Assembly: GCA_947499545.1 (NCBI GenBank)
Contig: CANMOZ010000025.1
Location: 1 to 39,439, forward strand
Length of the DNA stretch: 39,439 nt
Direction of reading: 5' to 3'
Origin: an uncultured Saccharospirillaceae bacterium
GTDB taxonomy: Bacteria; Pseudomonadota; Gammaproteobacteria; Pseudomonadales; Oceanobacteraceae
The notes beneath the pieces are model-generated. The model ran no database searches. It saw only the letters and a program-made list of their open reading frames with translations, and was not told where the DNA came from. The translations under genes and the position numbers were made by a program. Positions 18,133 through 26,178 of this stretch are shown piece after piece (the stretch's first letter is position 1; the number at the start of each line of letters is the position of its first letter).

Positions 18133-18357
18133 ATGACTCAGACCGATTTAGCCGAGCATATTGCTCATATCGAGACCAAGCTGGCTTACAGTGAAGAAGC
18201 GATTGATACCCTCAGCCAGGAGGTTTTACGTCAACAACAAGACATTAAACGCCTTGAAAGCCGCTTGAATGCCATGGAGCAGTGGTTGAAGTCAAACAGT
18301 CACTCATCGGATGCTATTAGAAGGCCCGAAGACGAGCCTCCTCCCCCTCATTATTAA
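18133..18357 (+). CDS. slyX: SlyX-family protein
   Basis: 74 residues. The sequence is a short coiled coil (LAEHIAHIETKLAYSEEAIDTLSQEVLRQQQDIKRLESRLNAMEQWL) with a Pro-rich acidic tail ending EPPPPHY, which is the SlyX signature. The function of SlyX is not known. The gene stands alone, convergent with the long secreted-protein gene, whose stop lies 24 bases away. The ribosome binding site is weak (GGAG about eleven bases upstream). Confidence 0.9.
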   Translation: MTQTDLAEHIAHIETKLAYSEEAIDTLSQEVLRQQQDIKRLESRLNAMEQWLKSNSHSSDAIRRPEDEPPPPHY

Positions 18358-18381
18358 TGAGGGATCAGTGCCAACTTACTC

Positions 18382-19887
18382 CTAAATTGAGGTCACTCCC
18401 AATACTTTTGGAGCCTGATGACGGAATTTTGGCATGGCTTGGCCAACACCCGCATTCATGTAAGTTGGATCAGCCACCCAATACACTTTACCTCTATGCC
18501 GAATTTGGTCGCCTTGCCCTTTTTCCGTCAAGGCTACAGCCGTAGCCACGTGACCAGGATAATCTAAAATCACCACGTCCAACCCCATTAGCTCTTGCAC
18601 CAACCAGGAAAACAAGGCAGATCGATCTTCACAATCAGAATAAGGGTAATGCAAAGTTTCAACCGGGTAGAGGTAGTTCTCTCGCTTAAACTGCTGCCCA
18701 TCGGTTTGATAAGGAAAAGCTTTTTGCACAAATCTCAGCAGGAAGTTCACAGCTTCCACTTGCCCCATCCCCTTAATCTTCGGTGCTAAGTCCGCTCGCA
18801 TCGCTTCTTTAACCGAAGTAGGCATACCCGCTTGAAAATAGAAAGGCAGATCCATCTGGGGCAGAGTGTTCAAATACTCAACCCACTCTTTAGAATACTG
18901 GTAGCTCATTGAGTAAGATTGGTTTTGATATGAAAACTGTAATTTTCTTGCAGTGGCTGAACGGTCTTCAGGAATCCAGCTGAGATCGGAAGCTTTACTT
19001 AAATCAAAACGACGACTCGCATTAGGGTATTGCCCTTCATAGGTATAAAGCCTTCTTCCTGGCGTCGTTACTTGACCTTTCACAAGATGAGCAAAATCCA
19101 GAACGTAGTATGGCTTGCCTTCCAGCGTAAAATACATCACCCCAAAAAGTTTTTGGGCCGTCGGCAGCATCAAATATACACCCTGAGCATCATAGGCAAT
19201 CCTAGCCTGATACCCCGATTTTAAAAGCAAGAACCACGTCAACAACACTTGCTGGCGTTTTGCTCTGGGTTGAATATTCTCTGCGACACGACTGACCAAC
19301 AAGGCATAACTCCAGTCATTCAGCCTTAAAGCCTTTTGAGTTTTCTGCAAATCATTCACTAACGACTGGTGTGGAGTCCGTGCTAGCTGGGTGTAATACC
19401 CCGTTATACCACGATCGCTGGCTTGAGGCATTGAAGATACTTTAAGCGCTCGATCATAAGCGTAAGCAAGCGAATGGCCATAAAAAAAGAACTTAATGGA
19501 CGTTCCCTTAGCTAAATCGACTCTTGGAGGCTTGGGTGTTGGGGGTTTCGGTTTAGGTGGTTGAACGGGTTTGGGCGGCTTAACAACGGGTTTTTCAGTT
19601 ACTTGTGGTTTGGGCTTCACTACAACCGTTGGCTTAGTGGGTTCTGGAGCAACGGGCACATCGACCGGTTTCGGGGATTTATCCAACTCCGAAGGCGCTT
19701 GTGTTGGAACCGCCTGCCATTGCTTCTCAAGAAACTTAACAAATGCCTTGTCTTGTTCACTAAGGTAATTTTGAAAATCTGCTTGTTCTTGTTGTTTCCA
19801 ACTTTCAAAGTCATCCGTAGCATTCACAGACAATGACCAAAGCAAACTGATGACACTAATGCGTCGAACCATACGTTTACGCTTCAT
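18382..19887 (-). CDS. Secreted transglutaminase-like protein with Pro/Lys-rich linker
   Basis: 501 residues from the ATG at 19887; an in-frame TTG at 19899 has no better signal. A basic start and hydrophobic stretch (MKRKRMVRRISVISLLWSLSVNA) form a signal peptide. A helical, acidic segment with FESWKQQEQADFQNYLSEQDKAFVKFLEKQW is followed by a long linker of PKP/KPP/VKP repeats (about residues 75-130). The globular remainder contains a Cys-centred SDCEDRSALFSWLVQELMGL, a DVVILDYPGHVATAVAL segment and a following WVADPTY, in the Cys-His-Asp order of transglutaminase-like cysteine proteins. This suggests a cross-linking, peptidase or scaffold role in the periplasm, which is inference. The linker may span peptidoglycan. 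The family is not otherwise recognised. Confidence 0.75.
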   Translation of the reverse strand: MKRKRMVRRISVISLLWSLSVNATDDFESWKQQEQADFQNYLSEQDKAFVKFLEKQWQAVPTQAPSELDKSPKPVDVPVAPEPTKPTVVVKPKPQVTEKPVVKPPKPVQPPKPKPPTPKPPRVDLAKGTSIKFFFYGHSLAYAYDRALKVSSMPQASDRGITGYYTQLARTPHQSLVNDLQKTQKALRLNDWSYALLVSRVAENIQPRAKRQQVLLTWFLLLKSGYQARIAYDAQGVYLMLPTAQKLFGVMYFTLEGKPYYVLDFAHLVKGQVTTPGRRLYTYEGQYPNASRRFDLSKASDLSWIPEDRSATARKLQFSYQNQSYSMSYQYSKEWVEYLNTLPQMDLPFYFQAGMPTSVKEAMRADLAPKIKGMGQVEAVNFLLRFVQKAFPYQTDGQQFKRENYLYPVETLHYPYSDCEDRSALFSWLVQELMGLDVVILDYPGHVATAVALTEKGQGDQIRHRGKVYWVADPTYMNAGVGQAMPKFRHQAPKVLGVTSI

Positions 19888-19910
19888 ATACACCGCCAAC
19901 CTATTTCATT

Positions 19911-19938
19911 AAAAAAGCCCCTAATCCGGGGCTTTTTT
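19911..19938. terminator. Intrinsic terminator between lipoprotein and transglutaminase-like genes
   Basis: A stem (six A plus GCCCC pairing with GGGGC plus six T, loop TAATCC) of eleven base pairs. It ends transcription coming from the upstream minus-strand lipoprotein gene, so the two neighbouring minus-strand genes are probably separate units, with the downstream one needing a promoter in the roughly 20 bases left or within the hairpin region. Confidence 0.8.
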
Positions 19939-19961
19939 GGTTACAACGTTTTTCATGCCCA

Positions 19962-20543
19962 TTAAGGCTGCATGCTTGAGATTGCTTCTGCCAACTCTTC
20001 CTGCCCTTTTTGAGCTTGGAATTTCTGCCAAAGCGCTCGCTCGTTATTCATGCTGGTACGCAATGCGTTTTTCGCCGCTAATTTCGCGCCTTCCCCGTCA
20101 AGACCGACAAGCACGTAGAGGTTTCCATTCGGACTCATACGCGTTTTATATATGCGCGAACCCACCAAAGCTTCATTGGTGATTTGCTTAGTAACAGACG
20201 TATTCACTTTATCGACGGTTTCAGAATCCCCAGTACCCGTCGTTTCAGCATACTGCTTAATCATATTTTGGACTTGTACACGCATCACCTGCGCCAACTG
20301 AACCCGTGCAGCTGTCGCCGCTTGCTGCTTCATAAAGTTGATTCCCGCTGCGGATTTATCGGCATAACCAACAGCTGATAGCTCAATACCGCTCACAGGC
20401 TGATCGCAGACCCAACCAGGTGCCTGAGTAGAAGGGGCATCAGGAAAAGTGCAATCAGCAACTTCTTCTTTTTTGTCATTGCTTGAGCAAGCTGCTAGCA
20501 ACGTCAGTGAAGCCAATACAGGCACAAGACGTTTTACATTCAT
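19962..20543 (-). CDS. LPP20-family lipoprotein
   Basis: 193 residues from the ATG at 20543, six bases after GGAG; the open frame starts seven codons earlier. A signal peptide ends in a lipobox (SLTLLAAC, Cys about residue 18), so it is a lipid-anchored protein. The mature part starts with DKKEEVADCTFPDAP and continues with WVCDQPVSGIELSAVGYADKS and AATAARVQLAQVMRVQVQNMIKQY, the LPP20 pattern of an AR-L-A repeat with a strand-helix pair. This is a domain found in bacterial envelope and flagellum-associated lipoproteins. Two Cys residues in the first part may form a disulfide. Its partners are unknown. Confidence 0.85.
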   Translation of the reverse strand: MNVKRLVPVLASLTLLAACSSNDKKEEVADCTFPDAPSTQAPGWVCDQPVSGIELSAVGYADKSAAGINFMKQQAATAARVQLAQVMRVQVQNMIKQYAETTGTGDSETVDKVNTSVTKQITNEALVGSRIYKTRMSPNGNLYVLVGLDGEGAKLAAKNALRTSMNNERALWQKFQAQKGQEELAEAISSMQP

Positions 20544-20676
20544 TGTGATCTCCAAAGATTTCATGTCCGCAACCAGTACTCCATAAGAGCACGCGAAATA
20601 CTTTTCTAGTGGCTTTTAGCGGCTAAAGTTTACGTCAATCTGCTCATCAAAAGCCAATGGCTCCAGCAAAGGCACT

Positions 20677-21906
20677 CTAAAACAAGATTCTTGCTTTAAT
20701 GGTACCGTCGACTTCACGCACTTTTTGCAGGGCCAAATCACTCATTGCTTCATCAACTTCGATAACGACGTAACCAATATCCGCATCTGTCTGCAAGTAC
20801 TGGCCCCCAATGTTGATGCTATTGTCGGCAAAGACCTGGTTGATCTTATTCAAAGTACCAGGTCGATTGTGATGAACGTGCAATATTCGGTGCTTACCAG
20901 GGTGTTCAGGCAATGAAACTTCAGGAAAGTTCACCGCAGAAAGCGTGGTCCCGTTATCAGAATAACGTATAAGCTTTTCCGCGACCTCTTTTCCAATATT
21001 CTCTTGAGCTTCAAGCGTAGATCCACCTACATGTGGCGTCAAAATAACGTTATCAATGCCTCTTAACGGTGATTCAAATATTTCCGTGTTCGATTTAGGC
21101 TCTGTTGGGAATACATCAATCGCAGCACCTTGCAAGTGATCACTTTTTAAACTCTCAGCCAACGCTTTAATGTCGACCACCGTGCCACGAGAGGCATTAA
21201 TGAGAACAGACCCAGTTTTCATCTCAGCTAACTCCTTCTCCCCAATCATCCATTGAGTTGCAGGCGTTTCTGGAACATGCAAGGTAACGACGTCGGATTG
21301 ACGTAACAACTCCGACAAAGAGTCCACTTGGCGAGCATTTCCCATAGGAAGCTTGGTGACAACATCGTAAAAGATAACATCCATCCCCAACGATTCAGCC
21401 AAAATGCTTAATTGGGTTCCAATGTTTCCATAGCCCACTATCCCTAGCGTTTTACCTCTGGCTTCATAGCTTTTAGCTGCGGATTTAGTCCATTCCCCTC
21501 GATGGCAGCCCATGCTTTTAGCTGGCACACCTCGTAGCAACATGACGGCTTCTGCTAAAACCAGTTCAGCGACTGACCGAGTATTCGAATAGGGCGCGTT
21601 GAAGACAGGAATACCGCGAGCAGCGGCTGATTTAAGATCCACTTGATTCGTGCCAATGCAAAAACAGCCAACCCCAACCAATTTAGAAGCAGCGGCAAAC
21701 ACCTCTTCCGTTAACTGTGTGCGAGAACGTATGCCTAAGAAGTGAGCGTCTTTAATTGCGGACAGCAAAGAGTCTCCCGACAAAGCGGTCTTAACGTATT
21801 CCACATTGGAGTAACCAGCGGCGTTAAGAGCATCAACAGCCGAGGTGTGTACTCCCTCCAATAAGACAAATTTAATGAGACTTTTATCGAGCGAGTTCTT
21901 GGTCAT
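20677..21906 (-). CDS. serA: D-3-phosphoglycerate dehydrogenase
   Basis: 409 residues, close to the E. coli enzyme and with one C-terminal ACT domain. It oxidises 3-phosphoglycerate to start serine synthesis, and E. coli-type enzymes also reduce 2-oxoglutarate to D-2-hydroxyglutarate. The nucleotide-binding motif is KTLGIVGYGNIGTQL (about 149-163), with catalytic Arg in LINASRGTVVD, Glu in the AIDVFPTEPK segment and His in LTPHVGGSTLEAQ. The ACT domain (about 340-409, HPGKHRILHVHHNRPGTLNKIN) binds serine as feedback inhibitor. The ATG has GGGA six bases upstream. It is divergent from a D-2-hydroxyacid dehydrogenase gene across a palindrome-bearing gap. Confidence 0.97.
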   Translation of the reverse strand: MTKNSLDKSLIKFVLLEGVHTSAVDALNAAGYSNVEYVKTALSGDSLLSAIKDAHFLGIRSRTQLTEEVFAAASKLVGVGCFCIGTNQVDLKSAAARGIPVFNAPYSNTRSVAELVLAEAVMLLRGVPAKSMGCHRGEWTKSAAKSYEARGKTLGIVGYGNIGTQLSILAESLGMDVIFYDVVTKLPMGNARQVDSLSELLRQSDVVTLHVPETPATQWMIGEKELAEMKTGSVLINASRGTVVDIKALAESLKSDHLQGAAIDVFPTEPKSNTEIFESPLRGIDNVILTPHVGGSTLEAQENIGKEVAEKLIRYSDNGTTLSAVNFPEVSLPEHPGKHRILHVHHNRPGTLNKINQVFADNSINIGGQYLQTDADIGYVVIEVDEAMSDLALQKVREVDGTIKARILF

Positions 21907-22031
21907 AATTCATCCCAAGCTTAAGGGGAAAGGTTAATCCAGGGTTAGATTACCGAAGATTTAACACAAAGTGCAGATGCATGGCATGCCAGACAAAGGG
22001 CTATGCACTCCGGCTTATTCACCTGCAACAT

Positions 22032-22045
22032 CTATGGTACCATAG
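22032..22045. repeat. 14-bp perfect palindrome in the serA/dehydrogenase gap
   Basis: CTATGGTACCATAG is a perfect inverted repeat with no spacer. It lies between the divergent starts of serA (21906) and the flavoprotein gene (22087), 42 bases before the latter. A dimeric repressor operator is plausible; the regulator is unknown. Confidence 0.45.
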
Positions 22046-22086
22046 CGACCTTCCCTAACGCGCTACCCTCTTGTTGGATACATCGC

Positions 22087-23499
22087 ATGTCAGTTGAAGA
22101 TCGTCGACTTCCAGAATCTATCATCAGCCAACTGCAAGCCATTGTTGGCTCAGAGCACATCAAAACCTCTGCAGAAGACCTAGCACATTATGGCAAAGAC
22201 TGGACTTCAGCGGTCGATCCGGCACCTGGCGCAATTGCTTTGCCTAAGTCCACATCGGAAGTACAAGCCCTCGTGCAACTGGCGATTACAGAAAAACTCA
22301 GCCTGGTCCCCTCGGGTGGTCGAACAGGGTTGAGTGGAGGCGCTGTTGCAGCCAAGGGTGAGTTGGTGATTGCGCTTGATCGCATGAATCAGATCGATTC
22401 TTTCAATGAAATCGATCGTACGGTTAGCTGTGGAGCCGGAGTCATCACGGAGCAGCTTCAAGAATATGCAGCCACTAAAGGTTACTATTACCCCGTCGAT
22501 TTTGCCTCTTCGGGCTCCAGCCAATTAGGGGGTAATATCAGCACCAATGCGGGCGGTATTAAAGTCATTCGTTATGGCATGACCCGGGATTGGGTCGCTG
22601 GTTTAACGGTGGTCACCGGGACTGGAGAAGTGCTTACCCTTGGCAAAGGCCTCATGAAAAACAACACAGGTTATGACCTGATGCAACTTTTCATCGGTGG
22701 AGAAGGCACTCTGGGTTTTATCACCGAAGCCACCATGAAATTAACCACGTCTCCTAAAAATTTAACGACACTGGTGTTGGGCGTTGATCAACTTGAAGAC
22801 CTGATGCCCATCATGACTCGCTTCCGTAAGGATTTAGAATTAACTGCTTTCGAGTTTTTCTCGGAAGCTGCACTGAGTAAAGTCATCGAACATACTCAAT
22901 TGCAACGCCCTTTCGAATCGACAACGCCTTTTTACGCATTGATAGAATACGATCAACTCAATGACGAGCAAATGGAAACAGCTCTTGAAGCCTTTGAAGC
23001 TTGCATGGAATCGGGCTGGGTCGTGGATGGTGTGATCAGTCAAAGCGAACAACAAGCAGCGAACTTATGGCGCCTACGTGAAGACATTTCTGAAACCATT
23101 TCTCGCTGGACACCCTACAAAAATGATCTATCGGTACGCCCCTCACAGGTGCCAGCGTTTCTTAATGAAATAGAAGCTTTGGTAAGCGCCGCTTACCCCG
23201 ATTTCGAATGCATATGGTTCGGGCATATTGGAGACGGCAATCTCCACTTAAATATATTAAAACCAGATGCGCTTGACCGAGCGGATTTTATCTCTAAGTG
23301 CCAAACAGTCAGTGAACAGGTGTTTCAAATCGTAGAGCAGTATCAAGGTTCAATATCAGCCGAGCATGGTGTTGGCTTGCTTAAAAAACCTTACCTAAAA
23401 TACAGCAAATCATCTGCCGAGTGCTTATTCATGAAAAACATTAAAAGCACATTTGATCCTCATGGCATTATGAATCCAGGCAAACTGCTAGACAGCTAA
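22087..23499 (+). CDS. FAD-linked D-2-hydroxyacid dehydrogenase (D-2-hydroxyglutarate dehydrogenase-like)
   Basis: 470 residues from the ATG at 22087, a length typical for D2HGDH; a longer frame from 22003 is unlikely. The flavin domain has the family motif VPSGGRTGLSGGAVAAKGELVIALDRMNQI (about 75-105), followed by GGNISTNAGGIKVIRYGMTRDWVAGLTVV and NNTGYDLMQLFIGGEGTLGFITE. The C-terminal FAD-oxidase domain has WFGHIGDGNLHLNI and the ending SAEHGVGLLKKPYL with SAECLFMKNIKSTFDPHGIMNPGK. Enzymes of this type pass electrons onward to an electron carrier, probably ETF. Divergent pairing with serA fits D-2-hydroxyglutarate removal: SerA makes it, this enzyme oxidises it back. The exact substrate is inferred from context. 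Confidence 0.9.
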   Translation: MSVEDRRLPESIISQLQAIVGSEHIKTSAEDLAHYGKDWTSAVDPAPGAIALPKSTSEVQALVQLAITEKLSLVPSGGRTGLSGGAVAAKGELVIALDRMNQIDSFNEIDRTVSCGAGVITEQLQEYAATKGYYYPVDFASSGSSQLGGNISTNAGGIKVIRYGMTRDWVAGLTVVTGTGEVLTLGKGLMKNNTGYDLMQLFIGGEGTLGFITEATMKLTTSPKNLTTLVLGVDQLEDLMPIMTRFRKDLELTAFEFFSEAALSKVIEHTQLQRPFESTTPFYALIEYDQLNDEQMETALEAFEACMESGWVVDGVISQSEQQAANLWRLREDISETISRWTPYKNDLSVRPSQVPAFLNEIEALVSAAYPDFECIWFGHIGDGNLHLNILKPDALDRADFISKCQTVSEQVFQIVEQYQGSISAEHGVGLLKKPYLKYSKSSAECLFMKNIKSTFDPHGIMNPGKLLDS

Positions 23500-23605
23500 A
23501 CAATAATCCATGCAACGGGCAAGTGAATTAACTCATGCTCGTTGCGACCCCTTCAATGCGCGCTTAAACCCAGAGCTTGCTGCTCATATTCAAGGAGTGA
23601 ATGGT

Positions 23606-24301
23606 ATGAAACTGCAATGGCAAAACGGCAACCCTTTATCCTGGGACTCTCAAAAAGTGGTTTGCGTTGGCCGCAATTACCAAGCGCATGCACAAGAACT
23701 CAATAACCCCATTCCAAAGTCCCCGTTCTTTTTTATCAAACCCAGCAGCGCTATCGCCTTGTTTTCAGGTTCATGGGAATACCCCAAACACTTAGGGGAA
23801 ATTCACTACGAGTTAGAGTTAGCTCTGCTGATTGGAAAGCCTCTGCGTTATGGCGCTTCAACTAACGAGATTAAACAGGCCATTTGTGGGCAAGCACTGG
23901 CTTTAGACTTGACTCTTCGACAACTGCAAACAGAATTAAAATCGAAAGGTTTACCTTGGGAACAAGCGAAAGCATTTGATCGCTCTTGTGTCATCAGCCC
24001 CTTTGCAGAAACCGCCACCATCCCTGGGGAAGAGGTAGAGGTTGAAATAAGGCTACACATTAATCAGCAACTCCGCCAGCGAGGCTTAAGTTCTGATATG
24101 ATTTTTTCACCCATTTCGCTGATTCAATCTGCATTGACCTATTTTTCATTTGAGCCGGGCGATATTCTTTTAACTGGTACGCCTGAAGGTGTTGGAGCGC
24201 TATCCCTTGGGGACCATTTAAAGGCTGAGTTGTCTCAGGCCTTGCCAGAAACATCATGTTATTCCAGCACTATTGAAGCCGAATTAAATATAATACAGTG
24301 A
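23606..24301 (+). CDS. Fumarylacetoacetate hydrolase family protein
   Basis: 231 residues from the ATG at 23606, which has AAGGAG eight bases upstream; the frame to 23510 has no signal. The FAH fold signature runs from KVVCVGRNYQAHAQELNNP through SPFFFIKPSSA, then GEIHYELELALLIGKPL (metal-binding Glu residues) and SLIQSALTYFSFEPGDILLTGTPEGVG near the end. Members of this size (YcgM-type) act as acylpyruvate hydrolases or oxaloacetate decarboxylases, using a divalent metal. It follows the dehydrogenase by about 106 bases on the same strand and shares an organic acid theme, but the true substrate cannot be told. A hairpin terminator follows. Confidence 0.9.
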   Translation: MKLQWQNGNPLSWDSQKVVCVGRNYQAHAQELNNPIPKSPFFFIKPSSAIALFSGSWEYPKHLGEIHYELELALLIGKPLRYGASTNEIKQAICGQALALDLTLRQLQTELKSKGLPWEQAKAFDRSCVISPFAETATIPGEEVEVEIRLHINQQLRQRGLSSDMIFSPISLIQSALTYFSFEPGDILLTGTPEGVGALSLGDHLKAELSQALPETSCYSSTIEAELNIIQ

Positions 24302-24329
24302 TCAACCACATAACGAAAACCCAGACATA

Positions 24330-24357
24330 AAAAAAGGAAACCGAAGTTTCCTTTTTT
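24330..24357. terminator. Bidirectional terminator between FAH-family and solute-binding-protein genes
   Basis: A 12-bp A/T-flanked stem (AAAAAAGGAAAC with GTTTCCTTTTTT) closed by a CGAA tetraloop, at the meeting point of two convergent genes. Confidence 0.85.
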
Positions 24358-24370
24358 CTGAACAACAAGT

Positions 24371-25153
24371 TTACAAGTATTTTTTCAACATTTCTTCAAG
24401 CTTGCCTTCATCGCGAAGCTTTTTGAAACCATCATCCAGCATTTTCTTGAGTTCCGCTTTTTGTTCAAATTTACGAGAGATCAACATATAAAACTTATCG
24501 CCCTCAATACCAGGAATCGCTGCATAGGCAACCGTGTCATTCAATACAGGCTTGCCGATGACATCAAAACCTTTGATAATCTGAAACCGAGCAACAAACA
24601 TATCGCAACGCTTTGCACCTAATTTTTGTACCAACTGGTCAAAGCTGCCTGTCCCGCGATCAACATCATTATCCTGAAAACCAAAACCTGCATAGTTATA
24701 TCCACGTAACCCACAGATTTTATGTTTTTTCAAATCATCAATAGTTTTAGCATTAAAACCATCGGGGTGAACTTCTTTGGAGTAAAAGTAATAGGGATTA
24801 AGCGTGTAATAAAACTCGGTTAATAGGTATTTCTCATTACGCTCTTCACTGAATGAAGAAGAAACAGCCAGATGATATTTCCCTCCATCAAGACCCGCCA
24901 AACAGCGTGCCCATGGTGGCATATCAAAGCTGTACTCAACACCGCCAGCTTTTAGAACCGCATCGAGAACATCCAAATCATACCCAGCAAATTGGTTATC
25001 TTTTTTGAAATGATACGGCGGCCAACCGGCTCCATCTCCACAAACTTTAACCGGTACCGTGACATCGGCAGCTTGCGTTTGAAACGTTATCAAACTTCCC
25101 AACAATACTGCTGCCCATTGAGCGCAATATCTACCCATACGTAGACGCTTCAT
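24371..25153 (-). CDS. Family-3 extracellular solute-binding protein
   Basis: 260 residues. The start has a basic, hydrophobic signal peptide (MKRLRMGRYCAQWAAVLLGS...TQAAD). The mature part is a periplasmic two-lobe binding protein: VKVCGDGAGWPPYHFKKDNQFAGYDLDVLDAVL is the opening lobe with the Pro-Pro-Tyr turn, SSSFSEERNEKYLLTEFYY the ligand region, and PVLNDTVAYAAIPGIEGDKFYMLISRKF with the final Lys-Leu-rich helix. Members bind amino acids or related polar solutes, but four Cys in the mature part and a Trp-rich pocket leave the ligand open. No transporter genes are alongside, so it may feed a distant ABC system or a sensor. Confidence 0.9.
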   Translation of the reverse strand: MKRLRMGRYCAQWAAVLLGSLITFQTQAADVTVPVKVCGDGAGWPPYHFKKDNQFAGYDLDVLDAVLKAGGVEYSFDMPPWARCLAGLDGGKYHLAVSSSFSEERNEKYLLTEFYYTLNPYYFYSKEVHPDGFNAKTIDDLKKHKICGLRGYNYAGFGFQDNDVDRGTGSFDQLVQKLGAKRCDMFVARFQIIKGFDVIGKPVLNDTVAYAAIPGIEGDKFYMLISRKFEQKAELKKMLDDGFKKLRDEGKLEEMLKKYL

Positions 25154-25236
25154 AATTCACCTCTAGCTGATTCAAAGTGTTAGGTTTCCCCCCTCGCCCC
25201 GCAACAAATAAAGATGGTGAATCAGATTTCATTTAT

Positions 25237-25428
25237 TCACCCCATTAATAAAGTATCAATTTCGTCATGTGCTGGTTTACAGACAATTGAAAAGAACACA
25301 TCTGAATAACTTTGCTCTTCGCGATTAAAATGATAGAAGACCGCCCCAGCAATTAACAGAAAAACAACCAGCAAGAAATAGACTAATTGCCGAATGGTCG
25401 CTGCTTGTTCTTTTTTTTTGTCTCCCAC
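25237..25428 (-). CDS. Small single-helix membrane protein, unknown
   Basis: 63 residues with a GTG start at 25428, six bases after GGAAGG. A Lys-rich amino tail (MGDKKKEQAATIRQ) is followed by one hydrophobic helix (LVYFLLVVFLLIAGAVFYHF, about residues 16-35) and a polar tail with one Cys, suggesting an N-in topology by the positive-inside rule. No family is recognised. It follows the TPR-like gene by 27 bases and probably shares its transcript. Confidence 0.6.
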   Translation of the reverse strand: MGDKKKEQAATIRQLVYFLLVVFLLIAGAVFYHFNREEQSYSDVFFSIVCKPAHDEIDTLLMG

Positions 25429-25455
25429 CGCTAGCCTTCCCTGCTAATCGCTTCG

Positions 25456-25818
25456 TTAACCCTGTGATTCCATATCTGTTTTAACTTCAAGTACAGCATT
25501 TACCTGCCCCATCGTTCCCATGTTGGCTTCCTTCAATCTTGCTAATATCTCGTGATTAAGCCAATAAGCCTCTCGGCTACTGTTCTTTAGCCCTCGTAAA
25601 GCAAAGAGAGCACATTCCATTTGAGGCAGTGCTTCGGAATATTTTTCCATATAGAACAATGTTAACGCACAATACCCCTGCCAAATGGCAGGAGGCGACA
25701 CATCAGGATAGCGCCGGTAAGCAGCGGTGAAGGCATTATAGGCCTTCTCGTACTGACGCTGACCAAATAGCGCTTGTGCACGATAGGCCCATATGGAAGC
25801 AAGCACTCGAGACTTCAT
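25456..25818 (-). CDS. Small helical (TPR-like) protein, unknown
   Basis: 120 residues from the ATG at 25818, seven bases after GAGAGG; the longer frame to 25836 is less likely. Residues about 5-75 look like two tetratricopeptide-style helical pairs: AYRAQALFGQRQYEKAYNAFTAAYRRYPDVSPPAIW, then GYCALTLFYMEKYSEALPQMECALFAL, with the usual Gly/Ala, Tyr and Pro positions. TPR pairs serve protein-protein binding. No signal peptide is seen. It is the first gene of a small two-gene minus-strand unit. Confidence 0.7.
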   Translation of the reverse strand: MKSRVLASIWAYRAQALFGQRQYEKAYNAFTAAYRRYPDVSPPAIWQGYCALTLFYMEKYSEALPQMECALFALRGLKNSSREAYWLNHEILARLKEANMGTMGQVNAVLEVKTDMESQG

Positions 25819-26178
25819 GCTCCAACCTCTCAACATCGGATCACTTCAAAGCGCTACCATCCGTGGAGACACCCAAGCTGACACAACCCTTTACGCCAAG
25901 GGCATACGGCTTAACCTAATGTCAGTTTAGTCAATCAAGGTCTCATTACCGGACAGATTTGTAACCTTTTAAGGCTCATAGCTTCATTTCGGATACGCAC
26001 AGATCGCCATACCCATAAAGTGTGTACTAACAAATATTTAGCGAGCGTGAACATAAGCATTTATGACTGCTCAGAACAGGCTCTATTCTCACCCTATACT
26101 TACAGATCAATGACCTAGAGTTTTACGTGGTTTTTGCAGCCGCTACCTACGGACAGACTGAACTAAGGGAATGGAATT
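25819..26178. other. Intergenic region between the TPR-like and GGDEF-type genes
   Basis: 360 bases without an open frame of note. A TATACT at 26095-26100 is a fair -10 for the plus-strand gene, but I see no matching -35 at the usual spacing. No repeats or stable hairpins stand out. Confidence 0.4.

Noticed and set aside
19500-19690. Apparent short repeats that could suggest a CRISPR or satellite
   Set aside because: They are the codons of the Pro/Lys-rich linker of the secreted protein, irregular in spacing and in frame; no spacers of uniform size.
22003-22086. Longer start of the D-2-hydroxyacid dehydrogenase
   Set aside because: The extra 28 residues contain the palindrome region and match nothing in the family; the ATG at 22087 gives the usual length.
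23510-23605. Longer start of the FAH-family gene
   Set aside because: The ATG at 23606 has a perfect AAGGAG at good spacing and begins where the family fold begins.
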